Shown: positions 36,653 to 51,394, counted from the stretch's first letter. The stretch: 64,000 nt of DNA from Eleginops maclovinus (GCF_036324505.1 NC_086363.1:2834790-2898789); one strand, 5' to 3'. A program made the numbers and translations. The notes: generated by a model from the sequence alone, not told the origin.

Positions 36653-37332
36653 TAATCAAACCAAAATGCAGATTTCCCCGTAAAAAGTTAAAGTGATGCC
36701 AGAAAACAATATTTATGTTAGTCAAAAACTGCATAATTACTCCAGAAATATGAAGATGGTGTCAAATAGAGCGTCAGGTTTTGTTTTTACGGAGCTCTGA
36801 CGTGTTGTTGTTTACGTCCGTGGCGCCATCTTGCATGTCATGCTTACAGGGTTTTTGTTTTATTTTGAAATGTATCTTCCTCCTTGTGTCTTGTCTGGTG
36901 TCACTTCCTGTGTTTGCCCTCCTGCGTCTGATTGTCTCATTGTGGTCACCCTTTTCTCCTCCCCTCCCCTGCTTTGTCTTGTCCTGTGATTACCCTTCCG
37001 TGTATTTAGTCTTCCCTTTTACTCCTTGTTCGTTCGTCGTCGTCGTCGTATTCCCGAGAGTCTGTTCCCTGTTGCATGTCCTGGTCTTCCCTCCCTTGTC
37101 CTCCTGCATCCCCTGGTTTGTCCTAGTTTTTATTTGCTACAGTTCTGCTTTTTTGTACCTTGCCTGTTGTGTTTTGTTAACAGCTTTTATTTAATAAAGC
37201 TCGCTTTCAGTTCCAACCCCCATACCTGCCTCCCCCTGTTTCGCTGCATTTGGGTCCTGCTCCCACACCCTGACAGCATACACAAATCTTATATTGGCGC
37301 CCTCATACTATATTTTTCTAGAAAAAACCCTG
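36653..37332. mobile_element. CAGGGTTTT-family copy C2, interrupted
   Basis: The left part (36653-36780) matches C1/C3 (CAAAATGCAGATTTCCCC), and the right end (about 37290-37332) has GGCGCCCTCATACTATATTT and AAAAAACCCTG. Between them lies about 450 bp of unrelated TC-rich sequence (36840-37275) with TATTTAGTCTTCCC and CATTTGGGTCCTGC followed by ACACCCTGACAG. It looks like an inserted retroelement end or LTR-like repeat; this identity is uncertain. Confidence 0.5.
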
Positions 37333-39433
37333 CTTCTTACTATGATTATTATGTATAATATAGAGCTTTTCATTCTTATGATTATCAATTGATTGTTTGT
37401 CAATGAAATATTGGAAAACATTGACGTATGACCTTCCCACCTCTCCACACAGGACTTGTTTTGTCTAAGCAACAGTTAAGACCAAAGGATGTTACATTTT
37501 TAAAGATAATATACAATAAATGAGTCACTAAAAGAATTGCTTCCAAATTATAGCATTGATCCGTACATCATTTGTAATGTTATCCATAATTATTACATGT
37601 TTTTAATCAAAATGATGAAGGAAATAAGCTGTCATTTTTACATTCCTTCTTTGGGAGCAATTGGGTTTTGATGGTGGCTATTTTTAGCCACGGGTTAATC
37701 ACTTTTGGATCCTGTGTGAGTATTTTCAGCAGCCAGACAGAGTCGACCTAAAATAAACCCCAGCGCCCGTTCTCTTTGTGAGGAAGGAACGTTAAACCCG
37801 GAGCATGGACGAGGCTAAAGGATGATTTGTAACATCTATAATGATGTCTGTAACACAGAGGAACAATATGGATGCACAGTAGAAGCAAAACATAATTACA
37901 TCCTTTGCACATCGCAGAGATAAGAGGAGCGTGATTAAAGCTGCATGAGAACGAGCAGCAGAATAAAGCATTGCCCATTTAGACTTTAAAGCCGTTCTCC
38001 AAGATGCCTTTTCAGCAGGAGGAAAGAAAACTCCTGCCACGTAATCACAGCACAGACACTGTACGTACACGGCAGAGGAGCGACTACCCCTCAGACCGTT
38101 GAGGCGAACCATTCATCCCAGCGTCCGTCCCTCTCTCTCTCTACAGGCAGGGAGATAAAAATGCCTCGGCTCCAGGAAACAGACGACAGGTGCCAGAGCC
38201 GAGCCCAGATAAAACTGATGAGAAGTCATTACGTTTCTGCCACTGAGACTCTTTCTCTTTCCTGCGAGGCACACGGGGAGGGTCGCAGCGTTAAAGGAAC
38301 AGCATATAGACAGGGGTGAAAGGAGCTCAAAGAGGAAGCTGCTAGTCTTTACGACCACACACACCGTATAAAGTCAGCTCTTTGTAATTCTAAAGTACCA
38401 TACAATTATCTAAATCTAGACGCTGCCATGGTTACACTTATAGGAACCTGTCTTTGCTTTGTTGACACCGTGACCCCATTAAGCCACCGCTTGAGCGGCC
38501 TTTGGCACATTTATGAAACTCTCACACAAAGACTTCTGATGGCATTTTGATGCTGTGGTATTATGGTCCTAGTGGTGCATGCATAGCCAGGATTTAAGTG
38601 AAAATAATGATGAATAACGTCACTTTTACCCTTAAAAATGTAGTGGCACTAACTGTGAATGCACGCACTGTAAACATGTATTAGTTAAAGAAGAAGCCGA
38701 CGCACAATTAAGAGATAAAATAACATAATTAACAAAAGCCAGAGACAACAGGGGCAAGGACAGAGTTACAATGTGTGTGAATGAGATGTGGACGATTTAT
38801 ACATTTGGTTTTAATCCAATACCAAGAAATACAAAGGCTGGTTCACAGATATGAATGGCTTCTGATTAAAATCAGGTAAAGCAATTCAATATAGGAGGGT
38901 TAAATGTGCTTACTGAGCTGAATGCATCCATCGATAACAAGGTAGATTTTATAGGATATGACTTTGAATTAAATTGCTTCATTTTCCAGTCCTTTTTTTT
39001 TTAAATAGACCCAGTTTTTAAGTCACATTTAGGGGGTTATTTCATGCAATATCCAAAGAAATAAAATGGATGGTTCCATACTTTGTTCCTTTACAAATGA
39101 ATGATTACTACTTCCATTGAATTCTGGGAAATGTAAAGCATCTGTGGTCAACAGGTGTCAAAAATGGTTTCAAGACAGCATCCTAACACCACGTTAACAA
39201 TCTGATCTTGGCTATAGTCAGACAACTTTACATTGTGTCTATTTTAACTAATATATGTGGGTAAATGTTGAGTAAATAAGGCATTTTCACCATAAATAAC
39301 ATTAAAAAAAGGGTAAAACTTGTGGTAATTAGTTTGATTAGGTGGCTAAATAGGTTATAAATGAATCTATAGAATTTAAAAATATTCTGGTTGCAGTTCA
39401 CGGGAAGACAAGTCAACAGTTAAATACTGAAGC

Positions 39434-39560
39434 TTAAGGGGACATTCTGGATAAACCGTATATTATAAGGCATTTTATTAACTGTTCTCTGGTGAAATGT
39501 CACAGTAGAGGCATAACATACAAATACGAACCTGAAAATGAGCACCATATGTCCTCTTAA
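39434..39560. mobile_element. 127-bp TTAA-ended mini-element
   Basis: Starts TTAAGGGGACAT and ends ATGTCCTCTTAA, inverted ends matching at 11 of 12 positions. The right part (CATACAAATACGAACCTGAA) resembles the left end of the P family in reverse, so it is probably a deletion derivative. Confidence 0.55.
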
Positions 39561-39849
39561 ACTGTCTCTAGTTAAAGCAAGACTCTGCTAGCATTGCTGC
39601 TACTATGATTTCATCGTTTATATCACACTGAAGCTCATATTATGACGTCCGGGTTTGTGAATGATGGCTGTCTTTAATCATCCACGATGAACAAACTCCC
39701 TGGAGCAACTACTCGCCATCATAGCTGAATGACTTTCAAATATAAAAAGGCAAAAGTGTGTGAGGAAGGAGTCAGAGGGGATACTGTGCATTGCAGTCAC
39801 GAACATCTAATCCCTCACCTGTCACTGTGAAGGGGAAAGAAGCAGGATA

Positions 39850-39851
<2 letters not shown>

Positions 39852-39927
<76 letters not shown>
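39852..39927. repeat. (TG)n microsatellite
   Basis: 76 bases of pure TG. Confidence 0.95.
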
Positions 39928-39930
<3 letters not shown>

Positions 39931-41899
39931 ATGTTTGACACGAGCCGACAGACACAGCTGACCAACTGCCCCAGAGAGCAGACTCCTCTCAGAGAAAACC
40001 GACGCAGGAGATTGTGAATACAGATCATCCCCTCACCGGTCTGCACGCTCTCTCGATCCCGTTTCCACGTGGGACTCGAGCCACGGCTGGAAGGAGAAAG
40101 GTGTGGGCACATTTCCTCCACCAGGGCAAGATGCAATATCTGCAGGACTTTGAATATAAGCAACAGTGGCAGAGGCACCAATGTGCTCATACTACTGTTG
40201 CAGTGTCTTCGGATAGCTCCAGGGCAAGTGGTGCATCCCCTCCGCCAACACACACACAGTCCAGGGTTGTGTTTATTTCATTAAAAATGTAAGCTTTGCA
40301 AAGAAAATGTGACTATTTTTTTCATTTCAACGCTACTATAGACTCCAGCTGCAACTGGGAGATAAAAAGCAGCACAGATTTGTTGTTGTTTGATCCTAAT
40401 AAACCAAAGTGTGAATTCCTTTCCCACTGAGATGGGTTTCTGATGGAAGCAGAGCATTGCTTAGTGAACCCTCCAGCTATAGGGCATGTGTGCCTTCACA
40501 TTCATAGCATGCATCTGTTTACATCACACACACATTATGCACGGTATTTAATTCTCGCACATTGGTTTCTTTAAATATTTTTGTTTATATGTTCTTCTTG
40601 CACTATTTCTATTGTTTTTATATCTTGCAAATATTGATGTTGCCTTGTCGGAGGTGCCTGGGACAAAACTACACTGAAGCTAAGCCTTTAAATCTGTCCA
40701 TCTCTGCATATGTGTGGCTTAGCTTAGCACTGACATCAGAAACAGATCGCCTTTTCCATCTAAAGGACGCAAAATAGAACTCACAGCACCTTTATTTCAC
40801 ATTATTTAACACTACAGTGAATCTTGTTGTTTAATCTGTTAAAAAAGGAAGTGTAAAGCCACAGTACCCCCAAGGATTCTGTCACCTATTTTGAGTTAGC
40901 ACATTAAATGGCATGGTCATCAGTCCTTATCACTACCAATCTAATGGTGGTAGGTGTAACAAAACTACTTTGCAATGTGTGAAATATGAGAGGATTAGGT
41001 TCAAATATTCCAAAATAAATCCAACATTGTCAAAAAATGTGAAGAAAAATCCACTGAAATTAGCATGCTAACTGGCTAGCCATGTGATGCTACTGAGTAC
41101 CAGTACCGCTAGTCTGCCCTGACTAGCATGTCAATAACAGAGCAAGGTACAAGTCTGGTAGAAAAATTGGCAGAAAGGAAGAAATGACCCCCGCAAAACA
41201 GCGCCAAGACCCCAGTGAGGGCCACGGTGCACACACAGACGGCTAAACCCCACGAGAAAATTATAGGACAGCAGTGTTTCTTTGACCCGCTGTCAGAGTT
41301 TGGGCAGTTTGGTGCAAATTGTGTATTCCTGTCCACTGACTGACCGATGCACAGGCTTTTTAGATAATGCATTAAATGGATCCAGTAGTAGGGGTGAAAT
41401 ACCGGCCCCTATTTCTTCGGGGTTGAACGCTCAGAGCTGCACTTCTTTAAGTTAAAAAAACACTTTAAGAAAGAACTGATTCAGTGTTGGAAGTTCAAAT
41501 CTAACAGATGGTCCTGTAGAGTCTGACTTATCTAACTCTGATTTCTGCAAGTTTAAATTGTCTTGACGTCGGATCAACCAGTCAATCAATCAATCAATCA
41601 ATCATACCTGAACACCGTGGACAGCTACAGCGAGCTCCGTGTCAGCTCTGGTTGTGTGTTTTTGCAGCTGTTGTGGGTGTTTTTTAAAATGACCCACAAC
41701 AGAAATCATGCCGTGTCTGTGGCGTGTGCGGAAAGTTCAAACGGCCTCCGAAGAAGTGCGGACCAACGAGCAGTCTGATTTCACTCTGTCCCAAAACTAC
41801 TGTCGCGGAAGTTTCCACAGGTGCCTGGCGAGGGTTGAAGTATATTTAGACGTGAGTGGGTGGACTGTAATTACACACTGCAAAGACAGGTGAGGAGTG

Positions 41900-42019
<120 letters not shown>

Positions 42020-43624
42020 CTGATTGGCAAGGCTTAAGCGCAGGTTTCCATGGTAACTAGACACAGCTGCCTCTATACTAAAGGGAGGAGGTGGAAAAAA
42101 GGTGATGAGAGAGAGTGAGAGGAGGGGGGGGGGATATGAACGAGTGACAGGAGGGGAAGAAAAAAAAGAAGAAGGTATAAGTGCCTAAACACATTTTTAA
42201 ACCTAAACCTGTAATTTAGCTGCTGACGCACGCACACTGAAAGCAGTGATTGAGTTAAGGAAGCGAGGTGTGCAGGTTGGCAGTCAGGTGCTATTTAACT
42301 ATGAGGGGTGGGAGGGGGAGGGGGAGGGGGGGGGATGCAGCTCACAGGAGACGGATGATGATTGAGACGACGGGATTGATTATGACAATTAAGTCTCCCG
42401 CTGATTAAGAATAATTGCACATCCATTTTGGTGGCCGTCACAAAGGAATTATACGGCGAGCAAAAACAAACACATTCATATATGGTCTGTAAAACCGGGA
42501 TTATACGAGCTTTAAGCAAAGCCTTCTTTTCCCCCGAACAGCAGAAACATGATGCATTAAGTCCAGCTCTGGAATAGAGTTCCCCAGCGTGCATCGAGTT
42601 AAACCTCAGTCAGCGGGAGATACTGTGCATGTGCAGAGCCTGCAGTGCACCCCCCCCCCCCCACTGTGATCCATTAACGGACACAACAACACATGCTGAT
42701 AATCAACATTCAGCCCTCAAGCAGCCTTTGTTCTTTTATGCATTTCGCTGTACGCCACAGATAGTTGCGGTTAGTGGTGAGACATTAAAGGAAGAATCTG
42801 CAGACATTACGGCCGAGATGAGAGCAGGTCGGAGCTTCTTGTGTCTTGCATTATTCATTTGCAGTTCATTTTTAAGTTGTATCATAGGTCTATTGTTGTA
42901 GAAAAAGTTGGCAAACCTACTGAACCCTTAACACAATCTGTTATTTACTTTCACCACATTTACTCTCGGGGTTTTGTCTCGGCGAAAGCTTGCAAAAGCA
43001 GCGTCAAAGAGAGAAGAGATGGCAAATGGACTGTACTTAAATTCACCCATCCACACGTCACTCATGCAGAGCAGCACCACTTGCTCTAGGGAAGCTAACA
43101 CTCACACACACTCACACACCGTTAGGGTTCAACACAACTCAAGGTTCTCTATTTTGCTCAAGGGTACGTCGAAATGTTGAACCCAGAACCGCATTGTAGG
43201 ACCTATATATCCAAGCATCCGAGTTTCATGAAGCACACACCTCTCTGCGAGCAGTGAAGAGGTCTTGTGGGAACATTAACTTTGATCAAGTAAAGTTTAG
43301 GCTATTAAAACCCAATTAGGCATGACTTCTTACTAAGCTTATCCTCTGTTTTAAGGATCCAACGTGCAGTTTCTTAGCTTCATAATAGTGAATTCAGAGT
43401 AGTGCTACCTGTAGTGCATGGGACTGGTTGTAAAGGCATTAATCTCTGGGATGTACTACAGCTAACTTGCAAATACCTAAGAGTTATTGTGGATTTGTTG
43501 TTCTATCTGGATTAAAATGATGTTCTAATGTACTATCTAATACACTTCAAGTTATCTTTGAACTGGTTTCAAATGGAAATCTCACACTACAACAGGTTAA
43601 ATATTGCCCCTGTCACTGGAACGT

Positions 43625-43713
43625 TGGGATTTCAGCGTTTGTAGACCATTTACATGCACACAAACCCACACTACAGGAAAGGGAAAACCCCAGAAAGCCA
43701 AATAAGGCCTCTT
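43625..43713 (+). mobile_element. TTAA-type MITE fragment, copy P5
   Basis: Only the right end: GTAGACCATTTACATGCACA, then ACTACAGGAAAGGGAAAACC and AATAAGGCCTCTT. Confidence 0.6.
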
Positions 43714-45080
43714 CCTTCCTTCTGTACCACCAATGGTTAACAGAGCCACCCAAGATGTGAACCATGTCACTGGATTACACTCGTCCATTATGTAAAACCA
43801 GTGCTATATTTAACAAACTGCGCACCATTATGTAAACAGAACAAAAACCAGCGCCTTTGACATCGTGTTAATCAGCGTTGGGATGCACAGCATATGTGAA
43901 AAGTATAACATCCCACATATGGCGACGGATAGCTGATGGATGCGCGTTTCATTGTGTTCCTCATGCTGCTGCTCTTCAGAATCAGGTCAGATGAGTCACC
44001 GGCAGCAGCGGCCCAGAGCTACACTCTCTCGCTCTCTAATCCACTCTCAGCCCGATGTGATAATGTGATCTCACTCCTGTGTCGTCGGCGAACGTCTCAC
44101 AGCCGCACGGCCATTTGTTTTCACCCGCGACGCAGGTTCTCGAAGGTTGTCGTCAGCAGTGAGCTAAAGCTGCCTGTAGACGGTACTAGCCTTGACCGTT
44201 TCCTGCCAAAAACGATTTGGAAAAGCTTCTGGAACAGCATTCATGCCTCGATTATAAAGAGAAACACTAACTGTCTGCTCAGAATAAAGAATATCTGCTT
44301 CTTGTCTTTTGTGTAACTCTGGTTTCATCGTTGTTAATCTTAGGAAAGGTTTTCAGACTCTCAAACATCTGCTCTCATTCCCCTTATGTTGATCGTGAAG
44401 AAGGATAAACTGCTTCTCCTGTCCTCTAAATACTGTAGTGACTAATCTGTTGAGTCTTTCCCACCTGAATTGATTATTAGTGATAATAAAGATGAAGCTT
44501 AAGATGTTAAAATGTAGAAATATCCATCCTCTCTTCAGGGATGCCATTATACGTCTTGTTTTCTGAGTCTAAAACCCAAACATAATCATTCAAATATGAT
44601 ATAAAACTGAGAAAAAAGGAGGTAGTCTCAATTTTTACTTGCTAAAAACTGCCTTTTTGGTTAAATATTGGATGAAAAATGACTTTAAGCCTTAATTAAT
44701 ATACATCAGACATTTCTGTGCTGGACTAACTATGACAAATAAAATATAGTCCATTTTCTGTCAAATTGTTGTGTTATGACAGGGTTAAAGATAAGATCTT
44801 CTAAGGTTGGATTAATGCATGACCCCCCCTTGACCTCTACTATCTTAATTGCAAAGCATGCCTCTACATGCACTCGTAGGACACGTAACTCATTATGATA
44901 CTCGGATGCTTTTCTCAATGCAATCTGCACTGCCAATTTCCCCGCCCACACGTTCAGTAATGATCAGATTTTATTCTGAGCCGGGCCCTCACACCCTCCA
45001 GCTCTTCACCTCCTGCTAACATTTACATTTCAGATGAATACTAGCAGTGTTCTGTTAATGGCAAAACACCCAGTGACACT

Positions 45081-45136
45081 GAGTGAGTGAGTGAGTGAGT
45101 GAGTGAGTGAGTGAGTGAGTGAGTGAGTGAGTGAGT
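45081..45136. repeat. (GTGA)n microsatellite
   Basis: 56 bases, 14 perfect tetramers. Confidence 0.95.
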
Positions 45137-45686
45137 GTGCAGGTGGTGACCGGCTTTGTCCGATGGACCGTCTCTCTCCATTTGTCTCCCTTCCTGCATG
45201 GGCTTATCCCGCCTGACACTGACCCTGCCCAGAGGCTAAACACAACACAGCCCTTTTTCAAACACATCCATCCGGCGTTGAGTGCACACACACACTTAAG
45301 AGAGACACACACACACACACACAGGTTCTGCAATGGCTGCTTGATCTAATCTGACCTCAGACTCAGTTTGGGTGTTGTGTTTGTGTGTGTGGATAAATGT
45401 CCACAGCTGTTGAATGATGAGGCAAACTCCATCACCTGCTACCAAGCCAGCCTCCTGTGACATAGAGGATGACTTACCCCAAAGAGACTCTCACACACAC
45501 ACCACATTTTGCTGCTTACTCATGACTTGCCATATTTTATGCTGCATCCCGTCCTAATATTTCTCCCCCCCCGTCCCTCTCTGTGTCCTTAATGTCTCCC
45601 TCTTGTCTTAAAAGTTGTCACTTGTGTCTGCAGGGACTGCTGTGTCAGTGGAAATGAGTGGACTGGAACATTTAACACTGAAGGTC

Positions 45687-45688
<2 letters not shown>

Positions 45689-45730
<42 letters not shown>

Positions 45731-45733
45731 ACA
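45689..45733. repeat. (CA)n microsatellite
   Basis: 45 bases with one GA interruption at 45725. Confidence 0.9.
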
Positions 45734-47617
45734 GCTTTGCAGGCAGGGACAAGTGTATTACACAATAGGTTCAATAGTTTTATTAAAGTTCATGGATTAT
45801 AAACACACAAACACACTGGTAACATTTCAGGGTCCCATGAAGGACTCAACCAAGCCAGCTGCTTCATTTCAGAAACAAAAAACAGTTTTTATATTTGGAA
45901 TACAGATTCAGGGCTTTTTAGATCCTTTAGGGTTTCAATAAAGTGATGCATCTTTTTAGAAACTCATATCTTGTTTTATTTGTGAGACAGTTTGCTGCAG
46001 ATTGGAAAAGAAATCCACATTTTTAAGATTAATCAATGCCAAATAAACAAATACGACACCAACATTTGGAGGTGCTTTATTATAACAAATTGCATGTAAT
46101 GGATGGATTAATGTAGTATTGGATATACGCATCCCATATCCTGCGTTGGTGCAGTTTCTGTTGACTAACAACCAATCAGATACCAGAATTGGAAAAACTG
46201 GTTACCTAAATTGTCTTGTTTTTTCATCAAAAAATGTTCTTGTAATGATGATTTGAACAACATATATGATCATAAACTGTATACAAATCACACGGCATTT
46301 GTACATTTCATTATAAACAAGAAGAGGAACATTTATTTAGTAATATATAGAATTAATAGAGAAAATAGTGTTCCTTCGTGGGCCAAATTGACCCTATTAT
46401 GCGTCACATTTGGTACTTATTCTGTCAGCTGGCTTTTTTTATGCACGTGTATAAGTACATAATTTACTACTACCATAGGCTGAAGCTAAAGCCATAATGG
46501 ACTGGTTCAGCAGCTGATCTCTCCCTTATTGTGTTGTCTGATTAACAGCCTTCTCCTTGTCCTCCGTCAGCACCAGGTCGGGTGCTGGAGTGTGAAAATC
46601 ATTCAAAACTGTGATCACTTTCTGCAGAGTCACGCTGCAGCTCACAGCTGCACACCTTAGAGGTCATTCTCTACAACTAGTGTATCTACCTGTCTCATAG
46701 GTCTTCAATTAAACTACATTCATCGTAACCTCGGGAACAAAGCCACCGGTGTGATCTCTGGCTCCGGATGCGGTCTGACAGAGCTGTTGGTTTCAGCCAT
46801 CATCACAGGAGAAGCTGTTACGGGTCGGCGTGGACGTGATGTATGAATGAGACGATCATTATGGAGAAAGTGTTAAGAATAGCACGGCACCGGGTCCCTC
46901 TGGGAACATCGTAGCTTAGCCTCTCTCTCTCTCTCCCCTCCTGTCTATGCCTCTCTGTTTTGCTCACACTCACAGTCACAGCACACTGAATTCCATTAGC
47001 CGTGGCATCCGTTTCTGTAGCACTTGTAGCCCGCAGCCTCTCTGTTTTGGGTGTGCGTGGGCGCGTGTGTGCGTCTGTGTGAGCTCATCATTTGTTGTAT
47101 TTTTAAAAAGGCGATGGAAATGAGTGAAATCTATTTAAATCATGAACGTCAAGCCCGGGAGAGAGTTGGTTTTGCACGTACACTGCTTGTGAATGATCCA
47201 GACGCACACGAGAACACATCGCTTGGCAGCAGCATTAAGGCCGGGATGCTGCGCGTGCATGTGTGTGTGTGTGTCCACGTCTGTGTAATGGGGTGATGAA
47301 AAAGACCAGGGCAGAATGTCAGAGCTCACCTGCAGAGCCGTCATACAAACAAGCACACAGAGAGCTGTGCCGTTCACACGCTCCGCTCCAACATTCTGCT
47401 ACGGAGGTAATGAGCTGCGGGTGCACATATCATGTCGACTGAAAGATAGAGGCATTACCACCAAGAGAGATGCGGGCTGTGCTCGAAACTGACAGACCAA
47501 ATCTTGAATTTTGGCAAATGCATAAAGGGTTCTGACTCCACTTTCATCAGCAAAAGATAGAAACTAAAATAAAAATCAAACGACTTCACTGCTGTTTGAT
47601 CTTCAGTTCTTGTTTAT

Positions 47618-47710
47618 AACATGGCTTAGTTGAATGCTCGATTCTGATTGGTCAATTTTGACATTCTAGAGGTTGTTTATTTTTTGATAACAGACCGTTG
47701 CTAGGGCAGA
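47618..47710. mobile_element. Dispersed fish repeat fragment
   Basis: TTAGTTGAATGCTCGATTCT then GATTGGTCAATTTTGACATT and GATAACAGACCGTTGCTAGG is a block I have seen as a dispersed fish repeat; class unknown. Confidence 0.3.
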
Positions 47711-48792
47711 ACAGACATCAGTATGGATTTTCCTCCATTTATCAAACCGTGTTGTCAATGGTGAAAATGCTTGTTGGTATTTCCTAAATCCCAACACGAG
47801 GTCTTCAAATAACTTGCCTTTCCCCAAAACACTATTCAAAATCCAAGGACATTGAGTTTAAAACTGCTTTAGACAAAGGAAAGTTGCAAATCCGCACAAT
47901 TTCTAGGCTGGAAATTGGTTTTATTTGACCTTTATGGTTAAGAAATGATGAATCCTTGGTTCATTCATTGATTCATTTACTCGTGCAAATATAAGAAAGC
48001 AAACTGTTGTGCTTATATGACCTTTTGCTTCACTAAGCTAATCTCAGAGTTTCTATTTAAGTTACTAGTCATTTACTATAGTAATATAATCATTTTTCAC
48101 CTGACAGCCAGAGCATTAAAACAAATGCTTAGTGAAGATGAAAATCCATTCTCTACTTGAGGAAATAAAGCTAACCTCATCAAACATTTCAGACCCTGAT
48201 ATCCTCCGTACCGACGTCCTCTTTCAGCCTTCTCTGAGAAACCACAGTGCGTGTAATACTCCATCAAACCACCCTATTCACTCCTTACATTTTAACCAAG
48301 CACTGATTGATTGACTCTCACAAACAACAACAGCTTTTCCACCGTCCTGCCCAACTGTAATTAAATCTACCGTTCAGTTTGAGGCTGCAGTGAGCACTCC
48401 CAGCAACGATTTCACCAGGAACAATTAAAAGGCTACGCCCAGCTACGGCTGTGGGATGCAGATAGCGGCCTACTGGATTTAACATTATTGAACGTTCAAT
48501 AAATCCATTAAGTGAATCCAAGGGGTTTGTGAAGGTGTTTATCTTTCATTTCACAGGATCAGTTTCTGTTCACCAGAAAAACCCGGCAGAACTTTCATTT
48601 CCTTAACGACCAACTTTGAATAAAACCTCCAAAGTCAACACACTGTTATTCATCTAGATTAGCCACGAAGTTGGAGTATAATGAGTGAGTTCTAGATGCA
48701 GTCTAGGAAAGTTAAACCCTATAATATTGGAGGGTATAGTAGTTTAATCTATGCATACATATAGGTATGTATTTGTAACATAAAATAATATT

Positions 48793-50285
48793 CAGAGGTG
48801 GGAAGTAACTAGGTCCAGTTACTCAAGTACTGGACTTAAGTACAATTTGTAGGTACTTGTACTTTAGTTGAGTATTTCTATTGTATGCTACTTTGTACTT
48901 TTACTCCCCTATATTTATTTAATCCCTTTAGTTGCTAGGCAGATTTGGATTAATGATGGTCAATATAATCACCCTTAAATCAGACTGTAGTTCACCTGCA
49001 GTAAATCCAGCAGCTACCCTGCAGTATGCAAAGCCATTCAAACTAGCTGCACCTTTACCAGCTCTGAGAACACTTTAATGATCAATCATTATAAAACATA
49101 TCAGAGATATTATTCTGAAATGGACCAATCAGACAATGACTACTTTTACTGTCGCTACTTTAAGTACATTTAGAGGAGAGTACTTTCTACTTTCACTGGA
49201 GGAACATTTAGAATACTTTCACTGTGACAGAGTATTCCTACACTCTGGTACTTCTACTTTACTCAAGTACAAGTTCTGAGTACTTCTACTTTACTCAAGA
49301 ACAAGATCTGAGTACTTCTACTTTACTCAAGTACAAGATCTGAGTACTTCTACTTTACTCAAGATCTGAGTACTTCTACTTTACTCAAGTACAAGATCTG
49401 AGTACTTCTACTTTACTCAAGTACAAGATCTGAGTACTTCTACTTTACTCAAGATCTGAGTACTTCTACTTTACTCAAGTACAAGATCTGAGTACTTCTA
49501 CTTTACTCAAGATCTGAGTACTTCTACTTTACTCAAGTACAAGATCTGAGTACTTCTACTTTACTCAAGACCTGAGTACTTCTACTTTACTCAAGTACAA
49601 GATCTGAGTACTTCTACTTTACTCAAGTACAAGATCTGAGTACTTCTACTTTACTCAAGATCTGAGTACTTCTACTTTACTCAAGTACAAGATCTGAGTA
49701 CTTCTACTTTTACTTTAGTACAAGATCTGAGTACTTCTACTTTACTCAAGATCTGAGTACTTCTACTTTACTCAAGTACAAGATCTGAGTACTTCTACTT
49801 TTACTCAGTACAAGATCTGAGTACTTCTACTTTTACTTTAGTACAAGATCTGAGTACTTTTACTTTACTCAAGATCTGAGTACTTCTACTTTTACTCAAG
49901 TACAAGATCTGAGTACTTCTACTTTTACTCAAGTACAAGATCTGAGTACTTCTACTTTACTCAAGTACAAGATCTGAGTACTTCTACTTTTACTCAAGTA
50001 CAAGATCTGAGTACTTCTACTTTTACTCAAGTACAAGATCTGAGTACTTCTACTTTACTCAAGTACAAGATCTGAGTACTTCTACTTTACTCAAGTACAA
50101 GATCTGAGTACTTCTACTTTACTCAAGTACAAGATCTGAGTACTTCTACTTTTACTCAAGTACAAGATCTGAGTACTTCTACTTTACTCAAGATCTGAGT
50201 ACTTCTACTTTTACTCAAGATCTGAGTACTTCTACTTTACTCAAGTACAAGATCTGAGTACTTCTACTTTACTTTAGTACTATTC
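48793..50285 (-). mobile_element. CAGAGGTGG-ended element, copy 3 (inverted)
   Basis: Begins CAGAGGTGGGAAGTAACTAG at 48793, then the unique body in reverse (48940-49250), then the satellite array to about 50280, where it stops without a terminal CCACCTCTG. The body is close to copies 1 and 2 and shares the GAGGAGAG variant with copy 2. Confidence 0.75.
49250..50280. repeat. Satellite array of ~32-bp units in copy 3
   Basis: About 33 units of GAGTACTTCTACTTTACTCA then AGTACAAGATCT. Many units are short forms lacking AGTACA, giving a 22-26 bp period mixed with 32-33 bp. Confidence 0.95.
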
Positions 50286-51394
50286 AGGCATTTTGACAAA
50301 TTCTTAGGACGTACATTTCAAGCTAAAAGTACTTGATAAACCAAAGGTTGAACATAAGACAGACTTGAACGAAATTCCATAAAGATTGTTGACCCGATTT
50401 TTTCTAAATGGTTTAATGTATCTATTTAAACAAACAGCATCTTTTCAAATCCAGATTCAAGTGTAAGGATAAAGAACCAGCAACACAATCCAACAAACAA
50501 CCAGTCATTTATGTGTCGGTTAGAAACAACAGCTCACAGTCAACCAGTTATAATTGGTTTCTGCCGTCTTCATCACATCCGCTAGCCGCGCTGCTATCCC
50601 GTCAGCATGAGTCTGCAGTCTCTTCAGAAACGTGTCCTTAAGGAAGTCATGAAATGTTCAGTAATCCCTACATGTCGTCTGCACACAAACTTAGTTGTAG
50701 CTGCTCAGACATCGGTTGACATTACGATAACAAGCAGGCGGCACAGCTGGCTGCAGCTGCACGGCTGATTGGGCTGTAGGCAGAATATACAAGTGTTGTG
50801 AACTCACAGAGGCAGCTGAACGTTCTGCCCTGTGCGATTCCGCTTTTGGTTTGTCAGCTCCTCTGTGCAACGAGGTGCCCATATCAACAACATCATTTAA
50901 TTCAGACAAATAGGGTGAAGCTACAGCTCCCTGGTTACTGACACTGGGATGTTCTCCTTTGTTGCAGCCTTGCGTGATTAGGCTGATAAGACAGGCGAGT
51001 TTTCACATTAAATGATGGCCCGTGGCTGCTCAATTAAAGATAAATGGGCTCAAACCTCAAAGATGGAGGCATGTTTTTTAACAATTCTGGGCATGCTTAT
51101 TAATTTAGTGAGCCTCTATGGTAGCTCTTGTTGCATTACAGCTATTGAAGAGGACATTTTATGCTAATTTTCAGGTTCATATTTGTATTCTGTGCCTCTC
51201 CTGGGTCATGTCTCCATGCTTTAATCTTCAGAAAGCTCTTTATTTTCTCATACTGCCTGTGCTGCAGCTCCTCTTTTCACCCTCTGTCTGAAACCAGAGC
51301 CCAATCTGCTCTGATTGGTGAGCTGGCCGGCTCCGTTGTGATTTTTCAACCGCTTTAAGATGTCCAGAAGGTGTTGGAGCGCGAGCCAACAGAA

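Noticed and set aside
36781..37194. 137-codon hydrophobic plus-strand frame
   Set aside because: Encoded by the T/C-rich insert in a repeat; hydrophobicity follows from composition.
43936..44316. 126-codon frame starting with a hydrophobic stretch like a signal peptide
   Set aside because: No recognised domain, no splice or promoter support, opposite strand to the host gene, and the rest looks random.
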